The notes beneath the pieces were generated by a model. The model was not told the origin of the DNA. It saw nothing but the letters and a program-made list of their open reading frames with translations, and did no database searches. From Acidobacteriota bacterium (GTDB taxonomy: Bacteria; Acidobacteriota; Terriglobia; Terriglobales; Acidobacteriaceae): a stretch of DNA of 48,663 nucleotides. Position 1 is the stretch's first letter. Each line of letters begins with the position of its first letter. The stretch is from contig JAGWSG010000069.1 in assembly GCA_028876335.1 (NCBI GenBank), positions 1 through 48,663 on the forward strand, given 5' to 3'. Shown here in pieces: positions 33,569 to 42,254 of this stretch. Both the position numbers and the translations under genes were made by a program.

Positions 33569-35158
33569 ATGCGCCGCGCAGAACAATGGGCAGTTTTTGC
33601 CGCCTGCGCGGTCGCTTCGGCCATGGCCGCCTGCTGGAGCTGGCAACACAATGCCATGCTTAATTATGGCGACGCAGTCGCCCACCTTCACATCGCCCGC
33701 CGTACCTTTGACTCCCATCAGCCCGGCTTCGAGCAACTCGGCTCCGTCTGGCTTCCCCTGCCACATATTCTGATGGTCCCTTTCGTCGCCGTCTACTCCT
33801 GGTGGGCCAACGGCATAGCCGGCCTCATCCCTTCCGCACTTGCATATCTCGCTTCGTGCATCGCAATGTATGGCCTCGCCCGCCACTGGCTTACGCCTGC
33901 CGCTTCGGCTGCGGCGCTGGCATTCTTCGCACTCAATCCCAACCTGCTGTACCTGCAAACCACCGCAATGACCGAGCCGCTTTTCCTCTGCATCATGCTT
34001 TGGACAGCGCTCTGGCTCGTCGAGTGGCGACTGTCTCTCGATTCCGCACCACTACGTACCAATCGCCTCCAATGGCTGGTCGCTCTCGCATTAGTCGCAG
34101 CAATTTTCACCCGCTACGACGGCTGGATTCTCGCCCTCCTCGCATGGACAGGCATGGGCATAGTTCTTCTCCGTCGCGGCAAATTGCGCCAGCGCAGCTT
34201 CTGGTGGGCAAGCGCACTGGTTGTGGCCGCCCCCTTATTCTGGTTCGCTTACAACCAAATTGCCTTCGGCGATTGGCTCGGATTCGCACGCGGCCCCTAC
34301 TCTGCCGCAGCCATTGAAGCCCGCACCTCCACAGGTTCTGGCCCGCCACATCCCGGCTGGCACAATCCATGGGTCTCGTTCCTGTTCTTTATGAAATGCG
34401 CGGAATTGGACACGGCCGCACAAGCCTGGGCAAACACCATGCTCGTCATCAGCCTCATGGGCACGCTTTACGCATGGTTCATCGCACGCCGTCGTGCAAT
34501 CACGTGGGCCCTCCTTCTTTGGCTACCTGTTCCCTTTTACGCATACTCCATCGCGTGGGGGTCGGTGCCCATCTTCCTGCCCGTCTGGTGGCCGCACTCG
34601 TACTACAACACGCGCTACGGCATGGAACTCCTTCCCGCCCTTGCCCTCGGCATCGGCTTCGCCGTCTTTGGATTCATACGAGGAGCGCAGACATACCGGA
34701 GTTCGCTCAAACCGCTTGCCGCTACATTCGCCTTCGCCCTTATCGCGTGGAATTCCTGGAAAATTCTCGCCGACCGTCCACTTACTTATGTCGAAGGCAC
34801 CTGGAACGTCCGCTCACGTCTGGCCTACGAGAGCGAAATTCCGCCTACTCTGCGTGCACTTCTGGCCAATCATCCCGGCGCGGAAATCCTCATGAATACG
34901 TCTTATGATCCAATGCTCGTCGCGCTCACCGGCATCCCCCTCCACCAGACCATCAATGAAGGGGACTTTCACACGTGGGAACGTGCTCTCACCGCGCCTG
35001 CCAATCACGCCTCAATCGTCTTGGCCTTCGACGGCGATGAAGTCGCACGCGCCGTCGAGCAGCACCCAGAATGCCTCCGCCTGGTGCGCCAATTCCACAC
35101 ACCTGGCCAGCCTTCTGCCTCGCTCTATATCAGTCTCAACAAAGCACCCACGCAGTGA
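33569..35158 (+). CDS. Polytopic membrane glycosyltransferase-like protein (GT-C type)
   Basis: Large membrane protein of about 529 residues with roughly 10-12 predicted helices and a soluble C-terminal domain, as in lipid-linked sugar transferases of the GT-C fold. The first loop has YGDAVAHLHIARRTFDSH with an Asp in the usual catalytic place, and later NPNLLYLQTTAMTEPL and TRYDGWILALLAW. ATG 33569 is chosen; GTG 33539 would overlap the kinase end and cannot be excluded. The sugar and acceptor are unknown. It follows the kinase closely and is probably co-transcribed. Confidence 0.72.
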   Translation: MRRAEQWAVFAACAVASAMAACWSWQHNAMLNYGDAVAHLHIARRTFDSHQPGFEQLGSVWLPLPHILMVPFVAVYSWWANGIAGLIPSALAYLASCIAMYGLARHWLTPAASAAALAFFALNPNLLYLQTTAMTEPLFLCIMLWTALWLVEWRLSLDSAPLRTNRLQWLVALALVAAIFTRYDGWILALLAWTGMGIVLLRRGKLRQRSFWWASALVVAAPLFWFAYNQIAFGDWLGFARGPYSAAAIEARTSTGSGPPHPGWHNPWVSFLFFMKCAELDTAAQAWANTMLVISLMGTLYAWFIARRRAITWALLLWLPVPFYAYSIAWGSVPIFLPVWWPHSYYNTRYGMELLPALALGIGFAVFGFIRGAQTYRSSLKPLAATFAFALIAWNSWKILADRPLTYVEGTWNVRSRLAYESEIPPTLRALLANHPGAEILMNTSYDPMLVALTGIPLHQTINEGDFHTWERALTAPANHASIVLAFDGDEVARAVEQHPECLRLVRQFHTPGQPSASLYISLNKAPTQ

Positions 35159-35226
35159 TAGCATCGCTCTGAGAACTCTCCTGCAGATATACATGCCGGC
35201 AGAAACATTTTGACCTAGTTGATTGC

Positions 35227-35243
35227 GTGAGCCGCCCGCTCAC
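35227..35243 (+). repeat. Small hairpin upstream of the dapF-like gene
   Basis: GTGAGC (35227-35232) pairs with GCTCAC (35238-35243) around a CGCCC loop. No U-run follows. It lies about 22 nt before the TTG start and could influence translation. Confidence 0.3.
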
Positions 35244-35264
35244 CTTCCGCAATTCGGAGGACGT

Positions 35265-36167
35265 TTGATTCCCTTTACCAAAGCACACGCCTGCGGCAAT
35301 GACTTTCTCATCGTCCCTCTGGACGAAGTCCGCGGCGACGATCTCGAAATCCTCACCCAGCGTCTCTGCGAACGCAACACTGGCATAGGCGCCGACGGTG
35401 TCGAATACTTCCAATGGCTCAGCGATACTTCCGGCCGTATTCATCTGCGCAATGCCGACGGCTCCATTGCCGAAATCAGCGGCAACGGCACACGTTGTGT
35501 TGCCGCATGGATGGCCGAAGAAAAGGGCGCACAGCCCGGCGATATCTTCACCATTGAGACCGACGCGGGGCCTCGCGAATGCACAATAGAAGAATTCCGT
35601 GATTCCAATATCGACGGCGTCATGACTCTGATCACGACAGACATGGGTGAGCCAGAATTCGAAGAGCGCACCGTCGAGTTGTCCGACGGCACAGCCATCG
35701 ACGGCATTTACGTCTCCATGGGCAACCCTCATTTTGTCGTCGTCATGCCGCGCTCCGGTCTCGATCTCCTGGGCGGTGACCGCCCCTTCGAGTCCACCGA
35801 GAGAGCACTGGCCTCACTCGACTTCTCCATCAACAATCAGCCTTGGGAAGATATCGGAGCTGAGATCTGCCAGCACCCCGACTTCCCTGACCAGACCAAC
35901 GTCGAGTTCGTTCACATCCTCGGCAGCGAATCCAAACCAATTCATCTCGTCGCCATTCGTATCTTCGAGCGCGGCGTCGGCCCCACTTCCTCTTCTGGAA
36001 CCGGAACCTCCGCTTCGGCAACCGCGATGATCGGCGTGCATAATGCGCAATCGGAAGTTGAAGTGCTTGCGCCAGGCGGCGCGCAAACCGTGCGCTGGAA
36101 CGGTCCTGGCGAAAGCCTCTTCCTCACTGGCCCCGCCACACTCATCGCACGAGGAGAAGCCTACTAG
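35265..36167 (+). CDS. Diaminopimelate epimerase-like protein with Cys-to-Ser change
   Basis: DapF-fold protein of 300 residues. TTG 35265 is chosen because GGAGG lies 4 nt upstream and the family N-terminus (IPFTKAHACGNDF) starts there. The first half keeps GADGVE, IRLxNADGS-like LRNADGSIAEISGNGTRC with catalytic C78, and MGNPHFVVV. In the second half the usual ERGAGxTxACGTG reads ERGVGPTSSSGTGTSASA: the second catalytic Cys is Ser244 and the Glu before Thr is Pro. E and R of ERG are kept. A two-base epimerase would be expected to be impaired. It leads directly to ldcA and mpl. Possible roles are a changed epimerase or another isomerase. Confidence 0.8.
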   Translation: MIPFTKAHACGNDFLIVPLDEVRGDDLEILTQRLCERNTGIGADGVEYFQWLSDTSGRIHLRNADGSIAEISGNGTRCVAAWMAEEKGAQPGDIFTIETDAGPRECTIEEFRDSNIDGVMTLITTDMGEPEFEERTVELSDGTAIDGIYVSMGNPHFVVVMPRSGLDLLGGDRPFESTERALASLDFSINNQPWEDIGAEICQHPDFPDQTNVEFVHILGSESKPIHLVAIRIFERGVGPTSSSGTGTSASATAMIGVHNAQSEVEVLAPGGAQTVRWNGPGESLFLTGPATLIARGEAY

Positions 36168-36169
36168 CA

Positions 36170-37120
36170 ATGCCTCCGCCGCAGATATCTGTCCCTTTGC
36201 TTCGTCCCCCGGCGCCGCCCCCGGACGCGACAATCTGCGCCATCTCTCCGGCATCCTTCGCGCTTGATGACCGCTTCTCGCGCGGCATGGATCGGCTCCG
36301 TACCCTCGGCTTCAAGCCGTCGTCGGCCGTACATACGCAAATCCGCGGTCCGCTCTTCTTCGCAGGCGAACCCGCTGATCGATTATTTGATTTCCACACA
36401 GCCTTCACCGATCTTGATTCTCAAATCGTTGCAGCAGTCCGCGGTGGTTACGGCTCCAACTACCTGCTTCCCAATCTTGACCTCGAGCTTATCCGCCGGA
36501 ATCCCAAACCGTTCTTCGCCTACAGCGACCTCACAGGAAGCCAATTACACCTGCTCGACCGCATCGGTCTACCCGTCTTTCACGGCCCCATGATCGCAGC
36601 AGACTTCTATCTCGAAGACGGCGTTCATCTGCCCAGCCTGCGCGCAGCTCTCACCGGTCAGCCCTATTCACTTGCAACAGCAGAAGATCTTCGCACCCTT
36701 AAGCCGGGTATTGCAACCGGCACTCTATATGGTGGCTGCCTCAGCATCATCACATCGTTGCTCGGCACCCCGTGGGAGCCGAATACTGAAGGCAAATTGC
36801 TCTTCCTCGAAGACGTCGGCGCAAAGCCTTATCAGATTGACCGCATGCTCTGGCAGCTTCACACAGCGGGCAAGTTCGATAACGTCACCGGCATCATCTT
36901 CGGCGAGATGCTTGACTGCGCCTCTCCCGGTGCCGAACCTGACCTGCTCGACCAGGTGATTCTTCGCTTTTTCAGTGATTTCCCCGGCCCCATTGCAATC
37001 GGTTTGCGCTCCGGACATGTCTCGAGGTCGAACGTAACGCTTACTTTTGGGGTACCTGCGCAACTCGATGCCTCAGAAGCTGCCACGTTGAGTATTCTGA
37101 AACCGGCGGTACGTGTATGA
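36170..37120 (+). CDS. ldcA: Muramoyltetrapeptide L,D-carboxypeptidase (S66)
   Basis: Cytoplasmic peptidase that removes the terminal D-Ala from murein tetrapeptides for recycling. The 316-residue protein has the S66 signature: AVRGGYGSNYLLP, nucleophile S119 in FFAYSDLTG, E214 in LFLEDVGAKPYQIDRML and H283 in GLRSGHVSRSN. It starts 2 nt after the dapF-like stop, with GAGGAG 13 nt upstream. Its stop overlaps the mpl ATG (ATGA). The order dapF-like, ldcA, mpl is a coherent murein-peptide recycling set. Confidence 0.93.
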   Translation: MPPPQISVPLLRPPAPPPDATICAISPASFALDDRFSRGMDRLRTLGFKPSSAVHTQIRGPLFFAGEPADRLFDFHTAFTDLDSQIVAAVRGGYGSNYLLPNLDLELIRRNPKPFFAYSDLTGSQLHLLDRIGLPVFHGPMIAADFYLEDGVHLPSLRAALTGQPYSLATAEDLRTLKPGIATGTLYGGCLSIITSLLGTPWEPNTEGKLLFLEDVGAKPYQIDRMLWQLHTAGKFDNVTGIIFGEMLDCASPGAEPDLLDQVILRFFSDFPGPIAIGLRSGHVSRSNVTLTFGVPAQLDASEAATLSILKPAVRV

Positions 37121-38568
37121 CCTCTCCTCGCCACATTCATCTCAGTGGAATCTGCGGCACGGCCATGGCCTCTCTCGCGGGCCTTCTGCAGTTGCGTGGT
37201 CATCGCATCACAGGATCAGACAGTGCTGCCTATCCGCCCATGAGCGACCTGCTCCATGCACTCGGCATTCCTGTCATGGAGCCGTACTCGGAATCCAATC
37301 TCGACCCCGCCCCCGATCTCGTCGTCATCGGCAACGCGCTCTCCCGCGGTAACCCTGAAGTGGAGCACATCCTTGACAAGCGCTTGCCCTTCACTTCCAT
37401 GGCAGCGCTCCTGCGAGAGGAATTCCTGGTAGGCCGCAACTCGCTCGTTGTCGCTGGCACACACGGCAAAACTACCACTACCAGCATGCTTGCCTGGATC
37501 TATCAGGTCGCCGCGCGTGAAAATCCGGCGCTCGAGCCGTCCTTCCTCATCGGAGGCGTGGCCGAAAATTTCGGCACCAGCTTCCAGCTCAGCAACACCA
37601 GCACCTTCATCCTTGAAGGCGATGAATACGACACCGCCTTCTTTGATAAAGGGCCCAAGTTCCTTCACTACTTTCCCGACGCACTCATCCTTACCCACGT
37701 CGAATTCGACCACGCAGACATCTACGCGGACCTCAATGCCGTCAAAACCGCATTCAAGCGTCTCGTCAATCTCGTTCCACGCCGAGGTCTCATCGTAGCC
37801 TTCGACGGCAGCGAGAACGTTACAGAGTGTGTTGCCAATGCATTCTGCCCCGTGCAACGTTACGGCTTTTCACCTGATTCTGAATGGCAGATTCACAACC
37901 TGCATCAAGAAAGCCGCGACGGCGCACCCTTCATGACATGGGATCTCTGGCATAACGGGAATCCATGGTCCGATCTCGCCATGCATGTCGCCGGCGAACA
38001 CAACGCACTCAATGCCACCGCCGCTGCGGCCCTCGCGTTCGGCCTTGGAATTCCAAAGACTTCAATCGTCGCTGCGCTCTCTAGCTTCCAGAGCGTCAAG
38101 CGCCGCCTAGAAGTGCGAGCTCTCATCAATGGCATCACCATCATTGACGATTTCGCGCACCACCCCACCGCCATTCGCGAAACACTCCGTGCCCTTCGTG
38201 CCGTATATCCTGGCGCGCGCATTTGGGCTGTTCTTGAGCCACGCTCCAACACGCTCCGCCGCAAGGTACTTGAAAGTGAACTCGTCGAAAGCCTGCTCCT
38301 CGCCGATCAGGTTGTTCTTGCGGGTGTCTATCAGCAACAGCGCATCCACGAGTCCGAGCGCCTGCATCCTGAAGAGGTTGTCGCCGCCCTCAACGCAGCC
38401 GGCACTCCCGCACATCTTTACCCTGACGTGGAAACAATTCTCGCGCGCATGGTTCCGCAGCTTCAGTCCGGCGATGTTGTCGCAATCCTCTCGAATGGCG
38501 GCTTCGACGGCATCTATGAAAAACTTCCCGCGCAGATTGCCGTACGCGCCTTTGAAGCCTCGGCATGA
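37117..38568 (+). CDS. mpl: UDP-N-acetylmuramate:L-alanyl-gamma-D-glutamyl-meso-DAP ligase
   Basis: Murein-recycling ligase that attaches the recovered tripeptide to UDP-MurNAc. Of the Mur-ligase superfamily, 483 residues: an N-terminal UDP-binding Rossmann domain (IHLSGICGTAMASLAGLL), central ATPase P-loop GTHGKTTTTSM (114-124) and EGDEYDTAFFDKGPKF, which is characteristic of Mpl rather than MurC, then FDHADIY and C-terminal DDFAHHPTAIRETL. It overlaps ldcA by 4 nt upstream and plsC by 4 nt downstream. Co-transcription with the carboxypeptidase makes functional sense. Confidence 0.95.
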   Translation: MTSPRHIHLSGICGTAMASLAGLLQLRGHRITGSDSAAYPPMSDLLHALGIPVMEPYSESNLDPAPDLVVIGNALSRGNPEVEHILDKRLPFTSMAALLREEFLVGRNSLVVAGTHGKTTTTSMLAWIYQVAARENPALEPSFLIGGVAENFGTSFQLSNTSTFILEGDEYDTAFFDKGPKFLHYFPDALILTHVEFDHADIYADLNAVKTAFKRLVNLVPRRGLIVAFDGSENVTECVANAFCPVQRYGFSPDSEWQIHNLHQESRDGAPFMTWDLWHNGNPWSDLAMHVAGEHNALNATAAAALAFGLGIPKTSIVAALSSFQSVKRRLEVRALINGITIIDDFAHHPTAIRETLRALRAVYPGARIWAVLEPRSNTLRRKVLESELVESLLLADQVVLAGVYQQQRIHESERLHPEEVVAALNAAGTPAHLYPDVETILARMVPQLQSGDVVAILSNGGFDGIYEKLPAQIAVRAFEASA

Positions 38569-39275
38569 TCGCCGCATTTACATTGCTTTTCGTTATCGTC
38601 GCGTTGGGTCTGCCCGCCGGCATTATCTTCATACCATTCACGCTCGTCTCAAGCAATGCAAACGCTCTTTACACGGTCTCGCTGGCCATCGTCCGTGCTG
38701 CATTCCGTCTCGCGCGCATTCGCGTCGTCATCGCCGGTCTTGAACACGTACCTGCCCATACGGCATGCATCTTCATGTCGAATCACGTCTCTAATCTCGA
38801 CCCGCCCGCGCTTATACCGCATATTCCGGGCCGCACGTCTGTCTTCCTCAAACGCTCTCTCATGAAGATTCCCATCCTCGGCTATGGCATGAAACTCGGC
38901 GAATTCGTACCCGTCGACCGCGATGGTCGCGTCGAATCCGCCAAGGAAAGTGCGCTCATCGCCAGATCAGTTCTTGAAAAAGGTCTACACATCACCACAT
39001 TCGTGGAAGGCACGCGCTCCAAAGATGGCCGCATGCTGCCCTTCAAGAAGGGCCCCTTCTATCTCGCAATGGACGCCGGTGCACCTTGCATTCCAGTTTC
39101 GATCTATGGCACGGAGACGATGATGGCCAAAGGCAGCCTGCGGGTCCGCCCGGGAACGGCGCATATAGTATTCCATCCGCCGCTCTATCCTGCTCAATTC
39201 TCATCGCGTGAAGAGCTCATGGAAGACATGCGCGCCGCGATTGCATCCGGTCTTCCCGAGTGGATGCGCAGATGA
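38565..39275 (+). CDS. 1-acyl-sn-glycerol-3-phosphate acyltransferase
   Basis: PlsC-family acyltransferase of 236 residues making phosphatidic acid for membrane lipids. A first membrane helix (about 2-30) is followed by the catalytic H-x4-D motif in SNHVSNLDP (H74, D79), then FLKRSLMKIPILGYGM, the FVEGTRSKDG block and APCIPVSIYGT. The start overlaps the mpl stop by 4 nt. It seems to be coupled to the cell-wall genes by chance or for growth coordination. The specific acyl donor is unknown. Confidence 0.9.
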   Translation: MIAAFTLLFVIVALGLPAGIIFIPFTLVSSNANALYTVSLAIVRAAFRLARIRVVIAGLEHVPAHTACIFMSNHVSNLDPPALIPHIPGRTSVFLKRSLMKIPILGYGMKLGEFVPVDRDGRVESAKESALIARSVLEKGLHITTFVEGTRSKDGRMLPFKKGPFYLAMDAGAPCIPVSIYGTETMMAKGSLRVRPGTAHIVFHPPLYPAQFSSREELMEDMRAAIASGLPEWMRR

Positions 39276-39306
39276 TTCCGAAGCGCAAGTTCCTGCGACT
39301 GTCCGG

Positions 39307-40008
39307 CTACTCCACCACGGCGTTGTAGCCATCGTCGAGTAGTTTCTGCCGAGTTGTCATCGCATCTGTGCGCGAGGCAAACGGCCCCACCTGCACGTGC
39401 AGCATCTGGTCTCCCAGCACACGGCGCACAGAGGCTGAATACCCACGCTTCCGCAGGGCATTCACCAGTGCATCGGCATCCTGCTGTTGTGAAACCACCG
39501 CCACCTGCACCACAATCCCGCTCGGCGCATTTATTGCCGGCTGCACAGATCCCTGAGTTGCATAAGTTTGTACTGGCAAGGCAGGGCGCACAATAGGCTG
39601 GCTCGCTGTTGCTTGAGGAGTTATATGCGCCGCAACTGGCACAGTCACCATTGCCGGCGAACTTACGGGCGCCAGTGGACTCGCCTGCTGTGTAACTGGC
39701 GCCGAAGGTGTTGATGTCTGCATATTGGTTGCCGCAGCGCCCGCGCCAGGCGCATTTACCTGTATAGCGGTAGGCTTGCCCAGCGAAGGATTGTTCAAAA
39801 CGGCCGGCGGAACGGAAGCTTCTGGCGTTGGCTTCACTTCCACCACAGGAGCACGGCGTCCAACTGCATAGCCGGCGACAAAACAAACTCCGCACAGCGC
39901 CAGCAAGCCTACACCCAGAGCGGTCAGTAGCATTGGTCCCAGCGTTAGTTCCTTATCGCCGCTCCCACTGACCTCATTGAATTCCCGCTCTTCAAATACA
40001 CCACGCAT
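39307..40008 (-). CDS. SPOR-domain membrane protein
   Basis: Protein of 233 residues with a cytoplasmic N-terminus, one membrane helix at about 25-50 (LGPMLLTALGVGLLALCGVCFVAG) and a Pro/Ala/Val-rich linker of about 110 residues. The C-terminal SPOR domain (about 163-233) has IVVQVAVVSQQQDADALVNALRKRGY, then LHVQVGPFASRTDAM. Such domains bind denuded glycan strands of peptidoglycan at division sites. GAGG lies 6 nt before ATG 40008. It is the last gene in the run from DUF3467 and NfeD, and converges on plsC with about 30 nt between. Confidence 0.88.
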   Translation of the reverse strand: MRGVFEEREFNEVSGSGDKELTLGPMLLTALGVGLLALCGVCFVAGYAVGRRAPVVEVKPTPEASVPPAVLNNPSLGKPTAIQVNAPGAGAAATNMQTSTPSAPVTQQASPLAPVSSPAMVTVPVAAHITPQATASQPIVRPALPVQTYATQGSVQPAINAPSGIVVQVAVVSQQQDADALVNALRKRGYSASVRRVLGDQMLHVQVGPFASRTDAMTTRQKLLDDGYNAVVE

Positions 40009-40077
40009 TTACAACCTCAACTCCATCACAACTCCAATTGGTGTCTCGGCGCAAGTCCGCGAGCGCACTTCCGTACC

Positions 40078-40854
40078 TTACTCCTTAACCTTCATGCCGG
40101 TGGTCATCTTGTTCAGCATGGTCACAAGCTCCATTGGCAGGGGGAAAACAATCGTCGTATTCTTCTCCACGCCAATGTCGGTCAATGTTTGCAAGTACCG
40201 CAGTTGCAGCGTGATGGGCTGCTCTGCCAGCAATTTTGCCGCATCCACCAGTTTCTGGGCAGCATTGAATTCGCCTTCCGCATTAATAATCTTCGACCGC
40301 TTTTCGCGCTCTGCCTCTGCCTGCTTAGCCATCGCACGCAGCATCTGCTCGGGCAAATCCACCTGTTTCACTTCCACAGACGTCACCTTCACCCCGAACG
40401 GTTCGGTCCTCTGGTCAATGATCGTTTGGATGCGCAAATTCAGCTTGTCGCGATGACTCAGCAGCTCATCGAGTTCCACCTCGCCCAGCACAGACCGCAG
40501 CGTAGTCTGCGCAAACTGGGACGTCTGGTACACGTAGTTGGCTACCTTGATCGCCGCGTCGTTCGGATTCACCACATACAGCGTCACCACGGCGTTCACC
40601 TTGATGGTCACGTTATCGCGCGTGATGACATCTTGCGGCGGCACTTCCAGCACCTCCTGCCGCAGACTGATGCGCACAATCTGATCGAACGGTCTGAATA
40701 CCAGGATGATGCCAGGTCCCTTGGGCACAGGCAATGCGCGGCCCAGTCGAAAAATGACGCCACGCTCATACTCACGCAAGATTTTGATGGAATTGAGCAA
40801 GTAAAGAACAACGATTGCGATGGCAACAATTACCGGAAGACTTCCGTCTGTCAT
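40078..40854 (-). CDS. Slipin/stomatin-like SPFH protein
   Basis: Membrane protein of 258 residues with one N-terminal helix (about 6-22) followed by the stomatin SPFH core: [42 protein letters not shown] and [19 protein letters not shown]. The C-terminal part is a coiled coil ([21 protein letters not shown]), then [20 protein letters not shown]. It clusters in lipid microdomains. The upstream gene encodes an NfeD protease, the usual genomic partner of slipins. A strong GGGAGGGAG precedes the ATG. This is the second SPFH gene in the window and is a different subfamily from the prohibitin-like one. Confidence 0.93.
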   Translation of the reverse strand: MTDGSLPVIVAIAIVVLYLLNSIKILREYERGVIFRLGRALPVPKGPGIILVFRPFDQIVRISLRQEVLEVPPQDVITRDNVTIKVNAVVTLYVVNPNDAAIKVANYVYQTSQFAQTTLRSVLGEVELDELLSHRDKLNLRIQTIIDQRTEPFGVKVTSVEVKQVDLPEQMLRAMAKQAEAEREKRSKIINAEGEFNAAQKLVDAAKLLAEQPITLQLRYLQTLTDIGVEKNTTIVFPLPMELVTMLNKMTTGMKVKE

Positions 40855-40899
40855 AGGTCTCCCTCCCAGCAGGGATTGTACTCCCGCAGCCTTACGCGA

Positions 40900-42219
40900 T
40901 TAGTGCGCGGCGGCTTCCTGCCTTGCATCCACTTCCACGCGCAGCAGCATATCGTCGTGCCCAATTACTCGCAATTTCGCGCCCGCGGCGATGGGCTCCG
41001 CTGCAACTGCAAGCCAAATTTCACCCTCCACCAGAACATGCCCTTCTGGGTCCAGGGGCTCCATCGCCGATGCCATATGACCCACCAGCGCCTCAGGACC
41101 GCTTTTTGCCTTCAACCGCCTGGCACGAACAGCCAGCCGCAGCAGAAACACCGTGATTCCACCAAATGCCGCGCTCACTGCAATCGCCATCCACGGGCTC
41201 ACGCGCAGCTCCGGCACTGGCGCGCTCACCAGCGTCAGCGTTCCAAACATGAGGCAAGCAATTCCTGCAATTGCCAGCACTCCGTGCGCACCAAACTTCG
41301 CTTCTAGTACCAGCAGAACGATCGCCGCAATCAGCAACGCCACCGCCGTATAGCGAATAGGCAGAAGATTCAGTCCAAAAATCCCCAGCAGTACCATCAG
41401 AGTGCCTAGCGCACCCGGCACAATCGTCCCCGGAGCGTTAAATTCCAAATAGATCAGCAGTGCTCCTGCCAAAAGTAGAAGCAGGGCAATATTCGGATCC
41501 ACCAGCCATCCCAGCAAATCTTCGCGTAGAGATGGCTTGATCGTCTCAATCCGCGCGCCTGCTAAATGAAGCGTTTGCTTGCTCCCGTCCATGCGCGTGA
41601 TCGTACGTCCATCCAGCATGGTCAGCAGCTCCGCCTCATTCGGCGCAATCACATCAATCAAATGCTGATTTAAAGCCTCTTCCGCCGTATACGAGTGAGA
41701 CTGCTCCACCGCTGCCGCCGCGGCCTCCGCGTTGCGCCCTCGTTTGGTCACGTACGAACGCAAAAATGCCTGCGCATCGTTCATAACCTTTTGCTTCATG
41801 GTGTCATCCATCTTGCCACCAAATTCAACCACCGGGTGCGCCGCGCCTGCATTGGTTCCCGGTGCCATCGCCGCCACATCGGCGGACTCCAGCAAAAAGA
41901 ACCCGGCTGAACCGGCACGCGCGCCGGCAGGATACACATACAGAATCACTGGAACATGCGACTCAAGAATCGCGCCGGCCATCGTGCGCGTTGAAGTCAG
42001 AAGACCACCCGGCGTATCTACCTCCACCAGAAGAGCGGCCGATCCGTCGTTGTTTGCTTGATGAATCGCGCGGAGCAGCATGCTCGCGCTAACCGGCTGA
42101 ATCGTGTCGTCGAGGACCATTTTGTCCACAACAGTATGTTGAGCCGCCAAGGGAATCGCCAGGTAAAGAGCCGTCATTGCAGCGGCTCCAACAACCAATC
42201 CACGAAAGTTCACGCGCAT
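40900..42219 (-). CDS. NfeD-type membrane serine protease (ClpP class)
   Basis: Membrane protease of 439 residues, of the NfeD1b/STOPP type that cleaves stomatin-like proteins. After a signal peptide (to about residue 27), a ClpP-like domain (about 30-210) has LLVEVDTPGGLLTSTRTM, nucleophile S104 in GARAGSAGFFLL and a Lys (about K142-K144 in TMKQKVMNDAQAF) as the likely dyad base. Four to five membrane helices (about 245-375) precede a C-terminal OB-fold NfeD domain with GHVLVEGEIWLAVA and LRVIGHDDMLLRVE. It lies 45 nt upstream of the slipin gene. GGGGGAG precedes the ATG. Confidence 0.93.
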   Translation of the reverse strand: MRVNFRGLVVGAAAMTALYLAIPLAAQHTVVDKMVLDDTIQPVSASMLLRAIHQANNDGSAALLVEVDTPGGLLTSTRTMAGAILESHVPVILYVYPAGARAGSAGFFLLESADVAAMAPGTNAGAAHPVVEFGGKMDDTMKQKVMNDAQAFLRSYVTKRGRNAEAAAAAVEQSHSYTAEEALNQHLIDVIAPNEAELLTMLDGRTITRMDGSKQTLHLAGARIETIKPSLREDLLGWLVDPNIALLLLLAGALLIYLEFNAPGTIVPGALGTLMVLLGIFGLNLLPIRYTAVALLIAAIVLLVLEAKFGAHGVLAIAGIACLMFGTLTLVSAPVPELRVSPWMAIAVSAAFGGITVFLLRLAVRARRLKAKSGPEALVGHMASAMEPLDPEGHVLVEGEIWLAVAAEPIAAGAKLRVIGHDDMLLRVEVDARQEAAAH

Positions 42220-42254
42220 GGCTCACTCCCCCGGCAACTTCTTCGCGCGCGTCT

